From positions 186,001 to 250,000 of the forward strand of contig NZ_CP044399.1 of the NCBI RefSeq assembly GCF_008931805.1: a stretch of DNA of 64,000 bases, in the 5' to 3' direction. The translations under genes were made by a program, and so were the position numbers. Of this stretch, positions 41,793 through 50,500 are shown piece after piece (the first letter of the stretch is position 1; the number at the start of each line of letters is the position of its first letter). The DNA comes from Moritella marina ATCC 15381. Lineage in GTDB: Bacteria > Pseudomonadota > Gammaproteobacteria > Enterobacterales > Moritellaceae. The notes below the pieces were generated by a model. That model had not been told where the DNA came from. It made no database searches and was given only the letters and a program-made list of their open reading frames with translations.

Positions 41793-42944
41793 ATGTCTTT
41801 TATATTCACTTTAAAAATGATTATTTTAAGCTTTATGATCACGTCGTGTTCGCTTTTTTTTATTTTTAGTAGTAGTTATCAAAATGCTTATACCAATATT
41901 GAACATGAAATGTATAAAGCGAAAGAGATGGAAAGAATCTTTCGTGGTAGTAATGGACTCGATTTCCTTGACATATTTTGGAACAGTGAGATCTATAATA
42001 ACCTTTATTTTGTTTACAAAAATGGAAATGTCCTTTTCGATGATCCGAGTGAAGATCCAAAATTAATTTCTTTAGATATGAGGACTCGGATGTGGTACCA
42101 ATGTGCGAAAAAAACAGGGGAACCTTGCGTAAGTGATATATATACTAATTTATTCCCTCCTCACGATGATATGATTATTTATTCATACCCTGTTTATCGT
42201 GACGGTATTTTTTTTGGTGTTGGTGCTTTTGATATACCGATTGAAAAAATAACGGACAATGTTGTTAGTGGTTTGACTATGACCCATGTTGATTTTGTCG
42301 ATTCGACATACAAAGTATATTTTACGATGAATGTAAATATGCTGGTACATTTTTTTGTGTTTATCAGTTCAACATTTACCGTGCTAATGCTCTCTTGTCT
42401 ATTGTATTTTCGAGTTATTAAAGTTCGACTTGGTCGTTATAAATATGATGGGTTAACAGGACTTCTAAGACGAGATTCATTTAAGAAAAATAATACTGAT
42501 AATAAAGTGAAGTGTTTTTGTTTGTTGGATATTGATAACTTAAAATATATTAATGATACTTATGGTCACGACATTGGCGACGATGAAATAAAATCTATTT
42601 CTCTATGTATAAAATCAACGATGAGAGAGCAGGATGTATTATTTCGTTGGGAAGGGGGAGGAGTTTCTAATAATCCTGAGAGCTGAGCCGCATAAAAGGA
42701 TCGACATCGATGTGATTATGAAAAGGTTAAGGTATACGATCGAACATTTAGTAACAGATGGTGTGCCTCGTTTTACTGTGTCTATTGGTTATCATATTTG
42801 TCTATTGATGGCTCGATCAATGAAGCTATTAATAAAGCGGATGTAGCTCTTTATGCAGCTAAGAATACGGGACGGAATCAAGTTGTTTGTTATCATCCGA
42901 CATTAGATAATCAGCTTAGAAAAGTAGCTGGAATTGTAAAATAA
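41793..42944 (+). pseudogene. Membrane diguanylate cyclase broken by two compensating frameshifts
   Basis: ATG at 41793 directly follows the EAL gene. The product has a TM segment (about residues 7-25), an extracytoplasmic sensor part with MWYQCAKKTGEPCVSD, a second TM (about 185-207) and a GGDEF domain with DGLTGLLRRDSF and LLDIDNLKYINDTYGH. The frame is lost in a run of five G at 42654-42658: with four G it would read R-W-E-G-E-E-F-L-I-I-L. The sequence continues in the next frame to F-T-V-S-I-G-Y-H-I, and returns to the first frame near 42800 (SIDGSINEAINKADVALYAA, then TGRNQVVCYH) to stop at 42942. An RxxD I-site (R-E-Q-D) precedes the motif. Confidence 0.8.
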
Positions 42945-43462
42945 ATTAGCTACATTTTACTGAACGCTAATATGCACATCCCAACGGAATGAAGAAGTAT
43001 AAATTACAGTTATTGCATTTTAATTTATACTCTTTCCTATGTATAAGTGTCTTTTCAATGAATGTTCTTTTTACTCGCATGTGTAAACCTTTAGCATGGC
43101 ATTTACTGCATTCTTTTTTTAACATGACTGATACCCGCTAAAACTAGAATAATATCTAATTAGAGACTAATTTGAAAATAATGTAATTAGGGTTTCATTA
43201 TAAAAAAATTAATTAAATATTAAGGGGGCCCGTCTACTTCCTTTTCTCTTGTATAACTCCCCTCAGAAATCTGTTCATCCACATTCTGTTCAACAGACTA
43301 CTTACTGGTAATTTGTCTAATAACATTTGAATGTGAAACTAGATACTTGATTCACGTTTTTAAAATCATGGTATTACATTACTATCCAATTAATAGCTGA
43401 TAACACTGACAGTTAAAATGTACTTTCCATTAGATTAAACAGCATTAACACAAGGATTGGAT
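42945..43462. other. Intergenic region, 518 bp, AT-rich
   Basis: Follows the broken cyclase and precedes the third winged-helix gene. No gene or convincing terminator seen; a GGGGGCCC run at 43224-43231 stands out against the AT-rich surroundings. Confidence 0.4.
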
Positions 43463-43822
43463 ATGAAAGATGTACTTACTTTAGAATCAAATAAGATGGT
43501 TAGAAATATAAAAATTGGTCACATTGAAATTAACCTTTTAAGTGGTGTGATAAAAACTAATACACCACAATTTAAACTAGATAGAGTAGGTCGGAAAGAA
43601 GCTAAGTTACTTGAATTATTATTTGATAATGAAAACGATATAGTGAGTAAATTCAGTTTGTTAGACTTGGTATGGGGAGAGCAAGTAGTGACAGAAAATT
43701 CTCTGGCTGTCGCAATGTTTAATTTAAGAACATTCTTAAAAAAGTATGATGAAAAAAATAAATACAGGCTCATCAACGTCAGTGGTTACGGATATGGACT
43801 GTATAGTGATCACCTGTTGTAG
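43463..43822 (+). CDS. Stand-alone OmpR-type winged-helix protein (paralogue 2)
   Basis: 119 residues from the ATG at 43463, which has an AAGGA site six bases before it; TTG at 43457 is less likely. Clear duplicate of the gene at 39254: NIKIGHIEINLLSGVIK, LDLVWGEQVVTENSLAVAMF and VSGYGYGLYS each match with few changes. Only a DNA-binding domain is present. Its presence on the other side of the EAL/GGDEF genes suggests a local duplication that brackets the cluster. Confidence 0.8.
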   Translation: MKDVLTLESNKMVRNIKIGHIEINLLSGVIKTNTPQFKLDRVGRKEAKLLELLFDNENDIVSKFSLLDLVWGEQVVTENSLAVAMFNLRTFLKKYDEKNKYRLINVSGYGYGLYSDHLL

Positions 43823-44198
43823 ACAGTGCTGTTTTTTATAATTTAATTCATCAAGGCCCTCACTACGTTATGAAAATAAGACTGATGATTTTCAAAAATA
43901 CGCGATGTTAGAAGTCTTATATAAAATTGTTATTTGATCGCTAGGTCAATTTCGACTCGTTGGAGATTAGTATGTAATTTTAGCTCGTACTTTCACATGG
44001 TTACATGCTGAATAATTAGATAATACGAGTTAGGTACTGACATATTCTAGGCTGATTGATGTATCTTACCTCCTAGAAATGACAACGTGTCCACTTGGGT
44101 ATGTTTAATTAAGTTCAACAATTTGAAGGTATTCCGTTGTTGTGGCTGGAGCCACTAGAGAATACTTATTTTAGTTTCGCTAAATGGAGTTAGCACCA
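43823..44198. other. Intergenic region before the FadL-like gene
   Basis: Contains a small perfect hairpin GTGGC-TGGA-GCCAC about 50 bases before the FadL-family start, in the likely mRNA leader. Nothing else supported. Confidence 0.4.
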
Positions 44199-45518
44199 AT
44201 GACTAAGAAGACACTGCCTACCAAAAAAATGTCTAACAACATCTCTCTACTTGCTGTATCGGTAGCTTTCGCGCTGACAGCGGGTACCGCTCAGGCGAGT
44301 ATGGGTAATTTAGGCACCACATTTGGTTTATCACCTGTTGATATTGCCTCTGCTCAATCTTTTTCTTTATTCAATTCACAATCATCAGCAGCGTATTACA
44401 ATCCATCTGCGCTAGCCACTGCTGGTCAAGGCGAGGTGTATGTCGGTTTATTATCAGCAACGCCTGATATGACTGCGGGTGAGCAAGCATTTGATGAAGC
44501 AACGCAACCAATACTTGCAGGCATGAATGTTAATGTCACCAATCTGTTTAATTTTTCTTACCCAATTTACTTTGGTTTGATTGCTGGTATTGAGAATTAC
44601 GGTACCGAGATGATGGCATTTAGCTCGTCAACATCAGAAACGGGTCAGTTAGCCAATTATGGTGAGAAACCACTGTTTGTTGCAGCGTCAGGCTCAATAC
44701 AAATCGTCCCAGGTTTAACGATTGGTGGTGGTGCGCAAGTATCTCTGCATGCGGATGCGGCGATGAATTTAGAAAGTGAACTCGATGGTACTGCGGCGGG
44801 TAACGAGAGTGTTGCTATTGCTGCGGAACCGGTGATCACCCCTATTGCCGGTATTACCTTGGATTTTGGTCGAATGATGTGCGGCAGTGATACGTCTTGC
44901 TCAGGTAATGGCATTACCTTTGCAGCTGCTTTCCGTGGTGAAAGTTATGGCCAAGCAAACATTAAAGCGGCAGCAACGATTACGCAAACGGTTACGGATT
45001 TACCCATTAATTTATTAACGTATGATGCATATCAGCCTGATATCATTTCTGCGGGAGTGCGTATTAAAGCGGGCATGGTGAGCTTTGCCTTCAGTGCAGA
45101 GCAACAAAACTGGTCTGATTTAAATGCATTAATGTTAAACGACACGGTGAAAGACCAAGCAAGCGTTGGCTTTGAAGATATCATTATTCCACGCGCTGGC
45201 ATGGAGCTTAACTTTAACGATACCGTTAAATTGATGGCAGGTGCAAGTTATGAAGTGTCACCACTAGATCCAGAAAAAGCCACTCTGGATGTGAATTACT
45301 TAAGTGCCGATAAATTGGTTGTTGGTGCGGGCATATCGTATTTTCATAAAGGTACGGGGTTAACGGCTTACCCTTGGCAGATTGATCTAGCGTATCAATT
45401 ACAGGTACTTGATCCAACAGATCACACAATTACTCATCAAGACAGCGCAAATAATTCTTCAGTTGAATTGGAAGGCACAGTGTCAACGATTTCACTTTCA
45501 TTCGCGACTAAGTTTTAA
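44199..45518 (+). CDS. FadL/OmpP1 family outer-membrane transport protein
   Basis: 439 residues from the ATG at 44199, which has a GGAG site; an ATG at 44184 lies upstream of that site. A long signal peptide ends at GTAQASM. The mature N-terminus (GNLGTTFGLSPVDIASAQSF, N-S-Q-S-S-A-A-Y-Y-N-P-S-A-L-A) is the FadL-type plug, which occludes the barrel and opens on lipid binding. The rest is beta-barrel and ends in a terminal Phe (SLSFATKF), the outer-membrane insertion signal. One Cys pair (CGSDTSC) is in a loop. It should carry hydrophobic compounds across the outer membrane. A large surface lipoprotein gene follows after 9 bases. Confidence 0.85.
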   Translation: MTKKTLPTKKMSNNISLLAVSVAFALTAGTAQASMGNLGTTFGLSPVDIASAQSFSLFNSQSSAAYYNPSALATAGQGEVYVGLLSATPDMTAGEQAFDEATQPILAGMNVNVTNLFNFSYPIYFGLIAGIENYGTEMMAFSSSTSETGQLANYGEKPLFVAASGSIQIVPGLTIGGGAQVSLHADAAMNLESELDGTAAGNESVAIAAEPVITPIAGITLDFGRMMCGSDTSCSGNGITFAAAFRGESYGQANIKAAATITQTVTDLPINLLTYDAYQPDIISAGVRIKAGMVSFAFSAEQQNWSDLNALMLNDTVKDQASVGFEDIIIPRAGMELNFNDTVKLMAGASYEVSPLDPEKATLDVNYLSADKLVVGAGISYFHKGTGLTAYPWQIDLAYQLQVLDPTDHTITHQDSANNSSVELEGTVSTISLSFATKF

Positions 45519-45527
45519 GGCGGTCTT

Positions 45528-48500
45528 ATGCAGATAATTAATACGCGTTTAAATCCTTTTTTTAGTTCTTTTGTTAAGGGGAGTTTAGTTGCCTCGGCGA
45601 TCACACTTAGCGGTTGTGGTGTTGAATTACAAGAAAATGAACAAGCTGAAGAAGTCGCACTTACCGCTGAAGAAAATCGAGCTGCACTGGCAGAGCGTCG
45701 AGCACAAAGTTTATTTGACGCCCATGAGTTCTATTCATTCCCATCGAATGGTCAGGCTGATGTGGCGGTTAATACTTCGGTATTATTGTCATTTTCGCAT
45801 CCACTAGATACCTTTGCATCGCAAGTATTTAGCCTTACAGACAGCAAGGGGAATAGCGTTGAAGTGACATCGGTAGAGGTAACTGAAGGAAGTTTTGCGA
45901 TAGACCCTAATAACCCACCGACGAATGGTTTCGCTTTTAAACCAACACAAGCGCTAAAATCGGGTGAGCAGTACACAGTTACTTACGCAATTGATTTATT
46001 GAATGAAGCGGATGGTAATGCTGAATTGACAGCGGAGCGCACAGCGCAAGATCCGCTTACCTTTACCACTCGCTTAGCGAAAGACTCGGCTAACTTTGCC
46101 TTGGATACAAATGGTTTTTTCCCGAGCGATGATTTACCGTTTACGACGTTCACAACATTACGTCTACGCATGACCAATGACATTGATACTAATACCTTAG
46201 TGACTGGTGATACGTTTAAATTTCAAAAAATAGGTACAAGTGAGCAAATTACTGGTGATTTGATTGCCAAAGGTCGCTATGTCACTTTTGATCCGGCAGT
46301 TGATCTTGATATTGACGCCAGCTATGAACTTATCATCAGTGATGGCGTTAAAGATATGGCGGGTAACCGTTTTGCCGGTTTAGAAAAAATCTTCACGGTA
46401 TTGGATTCGGGTGAGCATGCACTTAAACCAATGAACGTCACCATGAATGATAATAACCAGGCATCACCTTATTCGGGTGAACTGATTAATGCGGTAACGA
46501 TTAAATCAGTACTGATTGGTGGTAACGATACCACTTATGTTGATTCTGACTTAGTGACTGAATTAGCGAATTTGGGTAACTTTGATGACGCTGCGCCACT
46601 GGTTATTCGTAAAGGTTCTATTTTAAATAGCTCTAGCTTAACAGTGAAAGTAGGCGGCGAGTTTCCAACTGGTTTTGATACCGGCAATATCCGTATGACG
46701 AACATTTCTGATGCGACCGGTTATTTAATTAATAACACCAGTTCTGAGCATAAGTATGCTCCTAAGCAGTTACACCTGTTTATGGATGTAGCCATGACGA
46801 CCGATGGCTATGAAGAAGACGGTAAACTTAATGGTAAAGCCAACGGCGGTTTAAGTCAGAACATTATGCATCTTGAATTGATGGGTACCGTGAGAACGGA
46901 AGGTGCCAAGATGATTATTGATGCAGTTAGCGAAATTGGTGTGAAGATCTTAGGCGTTGATAGTGCCCATGCGCAAGTATCATTCCACATGGAATCGTAT
47001 ACGGAAGCTGAAACCCCAGAGATGGCTGTGGATATATTATCGCCAAAACTCCATTCTGCTTATCCTAATGCCAATACTCAGCATTTTAGCTTGGGTGATA
47101 ATATTATCGTTACATATGATGAGCCGTTAGCGTTATCTTCATTACAAAGCATTATATTAAAAGATGAAAATGGGGTGGCTGTTGATTCTTTTGTTTCACA
47201 AGATGGTGCGTCGATTGTCATTGATCCTACTGATAACTTATTACCATTAACGGCTTATTCGGTGACCGGTACAATTAAAGATCTAGCCGGTAATAGTGCT
47301 TATGTATCTCAAAATTTTTCTACGCCGAATAAAGATCAAGGCACAGAGTTTAACGAGCATGATGAGATTGCTGCGCGTTATACAGCACCTATGGTTGAAG
47401 GTATGGTGCCGGGTTATTCGTGCGCAATGGAAGAGACTAATTTAAGTCTTGATATTGCAGGTCGTTGTGCTGGTGGTTTAGTGACAGACCAAAAATTAAA
47501 TATATTTAATTTACAGGAAGATCGCGATATTTTTGTGGCATTCAGTCAGCAAATGGATGCAGCGAGTATCAGTCTAGGTGAAGAGTGTAATACTGGTTCA
47601 TTCCGTGTCGAAATTGTTGATCCGAATGATTCTGATCGCTGTATTGAAGCGGTTCCTGGTGTGCTTAAGTATGAGAATAAGATCTTAACATTTTCACCAA
47701 ACGATAACTGGCAAGATCAAGGTTCAAATGTATACCGTTATTCTTTAATTTCAGCAGAAGGCGCAACTAAAGGTAGCGTTGACTGTACTAGTGGTCAAGT
47801 GCTGTGTAGTGCGCAAGGTTATCCTTTGCAAACAAGCTTACTCATAGCGGATGCCCATGAAGACCAAGGTGGTCCAGATATGTTAATGCCATTTCGTGCT
47901 GCACCAGCTGATAACTTAGTGTTTAATCCACTGATGATGCCGACAACGGATACCAACCGTGATTACCGCTGGGATGAGGTAAAAGAAGACGTTATCAGTG
48001 GTAACTTTGCCAAATTATCTTTATTAGGAACGAGTGGGTTACTGACCCGAGCGACAGTTGGTTGTGAGTTAGATCAAACCTGTAGTGGTAATTATTCTAA
48101 AACGTACATTAGTGGCTTCATGCCAACGGAAGTTGGAGCATATGATGCTGATAATAATCGTATTCCAGTGAAGATTCATGCTGAGCAATTAATATCTTCG
48201 AGTGTCAACGTTGCGGCAATGCTTGGTATCTTCGGTGCTGGCCTTGTTGAATCTGAAGTACCGACAGCTACCATGGTTATGCGCCCGCTTTATCCTGTCA
48301 TTAATGGTAAAACAGAAGTGCCAACAGGTTACATTATCTGGAATGAAGAAGAAGGTAGACTCAATTTCAAAATTGATTTAGATATCTATATGGATAATCC
48401 ATTCATGAGTGTATTAGGTGGCGCTGTTTCACATAACTTACACAGTTATTTACTTGAGGATGTTCAGTTACAGGGGCCGTTAACGTTTTTAGATGATGGT

Positions 48501-48653
48501 CGTATGAATATTGAGTTGAGTAATTTAAATCAAATAAGACTCGATGTTGAAATGAATATTGATTTTCTTTCTTGGGATGAGGCGGCTGGAATGGTACTGG
48601 CAATTGAACCGGGTGATATGTCATTACAACAGCTTTCTCAACCGATGAAATAA
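45528..48653 (+). CDS. Large lipoprotein with Ig-like (Big_5-type) domains
   Basis: 1041 residues. A lipobox (LSGC) near residue 30 acylates the protein. At least two or three bacterial Ig-like domains of the SbsA/Big_5 type follow, marked by repeated patterns such as NGQADVAVNTSVLLSFSHPL, SYELIISDGVKDMAGNRF and YSVTGTIKDLAGNSAY. The C-terminal half is different, with several Cys (C-A-M-E..., CDR, CTSGQVLCSA, C-E-L-D-Q-T-C) and possible disulfides. No G-x-S-x-G lipase motif was found, so this is not a VolA-like lysophospholipase, although the FadL plus lipoprotein pairing resembles that locus. It is probably exposed on the surface and made with the FadL-like channel. Confidence 0.75.
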   Translation: MQIINTRLNPFFSSFVKGSLVASAITLSGCGVELQENEQAEEVALTAEENRAALAERRAQSLFDAHEFYSFPSNGQADVAVNTSVLLSFSHPLDTFASQVFSLTDSKGNSVEVTSVEVTEGSFAIDPNNPPTNGFAFKPTQALKSGEQYTVTYAIDLLNEADGNAELTAERTAQDPLTFTTRLAKDSANFALDTNGFFPSDDLPFTTFTTLRLRMTNDIDTNTLVTGDTFKFQKIGTSEQITGDLIAKGRYVTFDPAVDLDIDASYELIISDGVKDMAGNRFAGLEKIFTVLDSGEHALKPMNVTMNDNNQASPYSGELINAVTIKSVLIGGNDTTYVDSDLVTELANLGNFDDAAPLVIRKGSILNSSSLTVKVGGEFPTGFDTGNIRMTNISDATGYLINNTSSEHKYAPKQLHLFMDVAMTTDGYEEDGKLNGKANGGLSQNIMHLELMGTVRTEGAKMIIDAVSEIGVKILGVDSAHAQVSFHMESYTEAETPEMAVDILSPKLHSAYPNANTQHFSLGDNIIVTYDEPLALSSLQSIILKDENGVAVDSFVSQDGASIVIDPTDNLLPLTAYSVTGTIKDLAGNSAYVSQNFSTPNKDQGTEFNEHDEIAARYTAPMVEGMVPGYSCAMEETNLSLDIAGRCAGGLVTDQKLNIFNLQEDRDIFVAFSQQMDAASISLGEECNTGSFRVEIVDPNDSDRCIEAVPGVLKYENKILTFSPNDNWQDQGSNVYRYSLISAEGATKGSVDCTSGQVLCSAQGYPLQTSLLIADAHEDQGGPDMLMPFRAAPADNLVFNPLMMPTTDTNRDYRWDEVKEDVISGNFAKLSLLGTSGLLTRATVGCELDQTCSGNYSKTYISGFMPTEVGAYDADNNRIPVKIHAEQLISSSVNVAAMLGIFGAGLVESEVPTATMVMRPLYPVINGKTEVPTGYIIWNEEEGRLNFKIDLDIYMDNPFMSVLGGAVSHNLHSYLLEDVQLQGPLTFLDDGRMNIELSNLNQIRLDVEMNIDFLSWDEAAGMVLAIEPGDMSLQQLSQPMK

Positions 48654-48687
48654 CGCTTCATTTAGTTGAATTTACAGTGACAAAAGT

Positions 48688-48729
48688 AAGGCCGTACATT
48701 TTATTAATAGAAATGTGCGGCCTTTATTT
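48688..48729. terminator. Rho-independent terminator
   Basis: AAGGCCGTACATTT and AAATGTGCGGCCTT form a 14-bp stem with one G-U pair and a T-rich tail, between the convergent Ig lipoprotein gene and norR. Confidence 0.85.
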
Positions 48730-48759
48730 TTTATGTCTTATCTTTTTACTTTGCTAACT

Positions 48760-50316
48760 TTATTGTTTCAATGCTATTCGCTTAGCTAAACGGTGTAAAT
48801 TACCCACATCGATAGAAAGCTGCCGTGCGGTTGCAGCCCAGTTATTATTATTTTCTTGCAGTGCATTAGTGATTAACTGCCGTTGAAATTGTTCCGTTGC
48901 TTCGCGTAAATTATCCACGGGTATATTGGTCACAGCGAGTGTCGGCTGGTTAATCACATCTGTTATTTCAAATGGTGAGTGCCCAACGTTCACATTATCA
49001 ATCCTAAAATGTGCAGGTTGTAGTATCACTAATTCATCTTTAGCTTCTGCTTTGGCGAGAATAGCCGCGCGATTAATACTGTGTTCTAATTCGCGAATAT
49101 TTCCAGGCCAGGGATAACGCATCAGTGTACTTTGGCAAGCTGTGCTTAAACTCAAATGACTTAATTGCAACTTGCTGCGACAGCGTTCCATAAAGAAACC
49201 TGCTAATAATAAAATATCCTCACCGCGTTCACGTAAAGGCGATACCATTATTGGAAAGACACTGAGACGATGATAAAGATCCGCCCTAAATCGGCCTGCA
49301 AGTACCTCTTCTTTTAAGTCTTTATTGGTAGCAGCTATGATGCGGGTATCGACTTTTAAGTTACGGTCATCACCAATACGTTGTAAGTCACCATATTGTA
49401 AGACCCGCAGTAATTTTGCTTGTAGTGTCAGGGTTAACTCACCAATTTCATCAAGAAATAAAGTGCCTTTATCGGCTAATTCAAATTTACCGCTACGGTT
49501 ACTGATAGCCCCCGTGAAAGCCCCTTTGACATGGCCAAACAGTTCACTCTCTGCAATAGATTCTGGTAATGCAGCGCAGTTAAGGTAGATCAGAGGCTTA
49601 TCTGCTCGAGATGATTGCTGGTGGATTGCCGTTGCGACTAATTCCTTACCAACACCTGTTTCACCTAATATGAGCGCGGTCATATCGGTGCTTGCAACAA
49701 CGCTGATTTCTTTTTTTAAGGCTTTAATTTGCGCTGACTGGCCAATAATTTCAGTGTTACTTTGTGGGTGATGCGTGGCTGGATCTGACTCGGTCATGGT
49801 GCCTGCGACTTTTTCCAGTTTATCCATCAATAACGCGATATTCAGTGTCGCTGCTGCGAGTGCGCTAACGGTACGTAACTCATCATTGCTGAAATTATCA
49901 AATTGATGAGGGTTAAAACCATCGATAGTAAGCGCTCCTATCAAACGTTGATTTGCCATTAAAGGTAAACCGACACACGCATGCACATGCAAATCACCTT
50001 GGTGCGAGGTAATAAGAGCATCATAAGGGTCGGGCAGATCGCTGTCTGCTGGGAACCTGACGACATCACCCGCTCTGGCAATCGCCTCTAATCTGGGGTG
50101 CTCATTGATATTAAATTGCCTGCCTAGTACATCTGCGCTTAGGCCGTTAATTGCTAAGGGTTTGAAGTGTTGCCCTTTAAACTCTAATAGTGCTGATGCA
50201 TCGCAGTTGAATAGCTTACGCATAGTGGTGAGTAAGCGCTCGAAACGATCTTGACTGGAAATATTAGTCGTTAAGTCTAAGGCGATATGAATAAGGTCTT
50301 TAGTATCATGTTGCAT
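48760..50316 (-). CDS. norR: Nitric oxide-responsive sigma-54 activator NorR
   Basis: Enhancer-binding protein that turns on norVW when NO binds its GAF-domain iron. From the in-frame Met at 50316 it is 518 residues; the track to 50328 adds four. Order: GAF domain (about 10-165), AAA+ domain with Walker A GETGVGKE, the sigma-54 contact GAFTGA and Walker [10 protein letters not shown], and a C-terminal Fis-type HTH ([19 protein letters not shown]). All five iron ligands known for E. coli NorR are present: R75, D96, D99, C114 and D132 in this numbering (HPRLEA, LPDPYDA, HVHAC, LTIDG). It is divergent from norV and should be functional. Confidence 0.96.
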   Translation of the reverse strand: MQHDTKDLIHIALDLTTNISSQDRFERLLTTMRKLFNCDASALLEFKGQHFKPLAINGLSADVLGRQFNINEHPRLEAIARAGDVVRFPADSDLPDPYDALITSHQGDLHVHACVGLPLMANQRLIGALTIDGFNPHQFDNFSNDELRTVSALAAATLNIALLMDKLEKVAGTMTESDPATHHPQSNTEIIGQSAQIKALKKEISVVASTDMTALILGETGVGKELVATAIHQQSSRADKPLIYLNCAALPESIAESELFGHVKGAFTGAISNRSGKFELADKGTLFLDEIGELTLTLQAKLLRVLQYGDLQRIGDDRNLKVDTRIIAATNKDLKEEVLAGRFRADLYHRLSVFPIMVSPLRERGEDILLLAGFFMERCRSKLQLSHLSLSTACQSTLMRYPWPGNIRELEHSINRAAILAKAEAKDELVILQPAHFRIDNVNVGHSPFEITDVINQPTLAVTNIPVDNLREATEQFQRQLITNALQENNNNWAATARQLSIDVGNLHRLAKRIALKQ

Positions 50317-50338
50317 AGCTATCATCATGTGAAATACT

Positions 50339-50393
50339 GTCTTATCGACAGTGTATAGTCATAATGACAATGTGTAAAGGTAGTCATTATGAC
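50339..50393. promoter_or_regulatory. Three NorR enhancer sites (GT-N7-AC)
   Basis: GTCTTATCGAC (50339-50349), GTCATAATGAC (50358-50368) and GTCATTATGAC (50383-50393) each fit the GT-N7-AC core described for E. coli NorR. Three sites is also the E. coli number. They lie about 45-100 bases upstream of the sigma-54 promoter. Confidence 0.85.
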
Positions 50394-50435
50394 AGTGATA
50401 TTTTTTATATCCTATAAAATCAATGAGTTATATTC

Positions 50436-50451
50436 TGGCACGCTACGTGCA
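50436..50451 (+). promoter_or_regulatory. Sigma-54 promoter of norVW
   Basis: TGGCACGCTACGTGCA fits the -24/-12 consensus TGGCAC-N5-TTGC with GG and GC in the required positions (one T to G change at -14). It is about 50 bases before the norV ATG. Confidence 0.9.
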
Positions 50452-50500
50452 ATTAAAGAGGTATATAAAATTTATTATTATTGTTTAATTGGAATTTAAA

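Noticed and set aside
42634-42846. Programmed ribosomal frameshift in the GGDEF gene
   Set aside because: No slippery heptamer with a following pseudoknot was seen, and a second independent shift is needed at about 42800; mutation or assembly error is more likely.
38276-43822. Prophage or genomic island with integrase
   Set aside because: No integrase, phage structural gene, tRNA or direct-repeat boundary was found; only regulators.
45528-48653. VolA-type lysophospholipase
   Set aside because: Position next to a FadL homologue suggested it, but no G-x-S-x-G nucleophile motif was found in the sequence.
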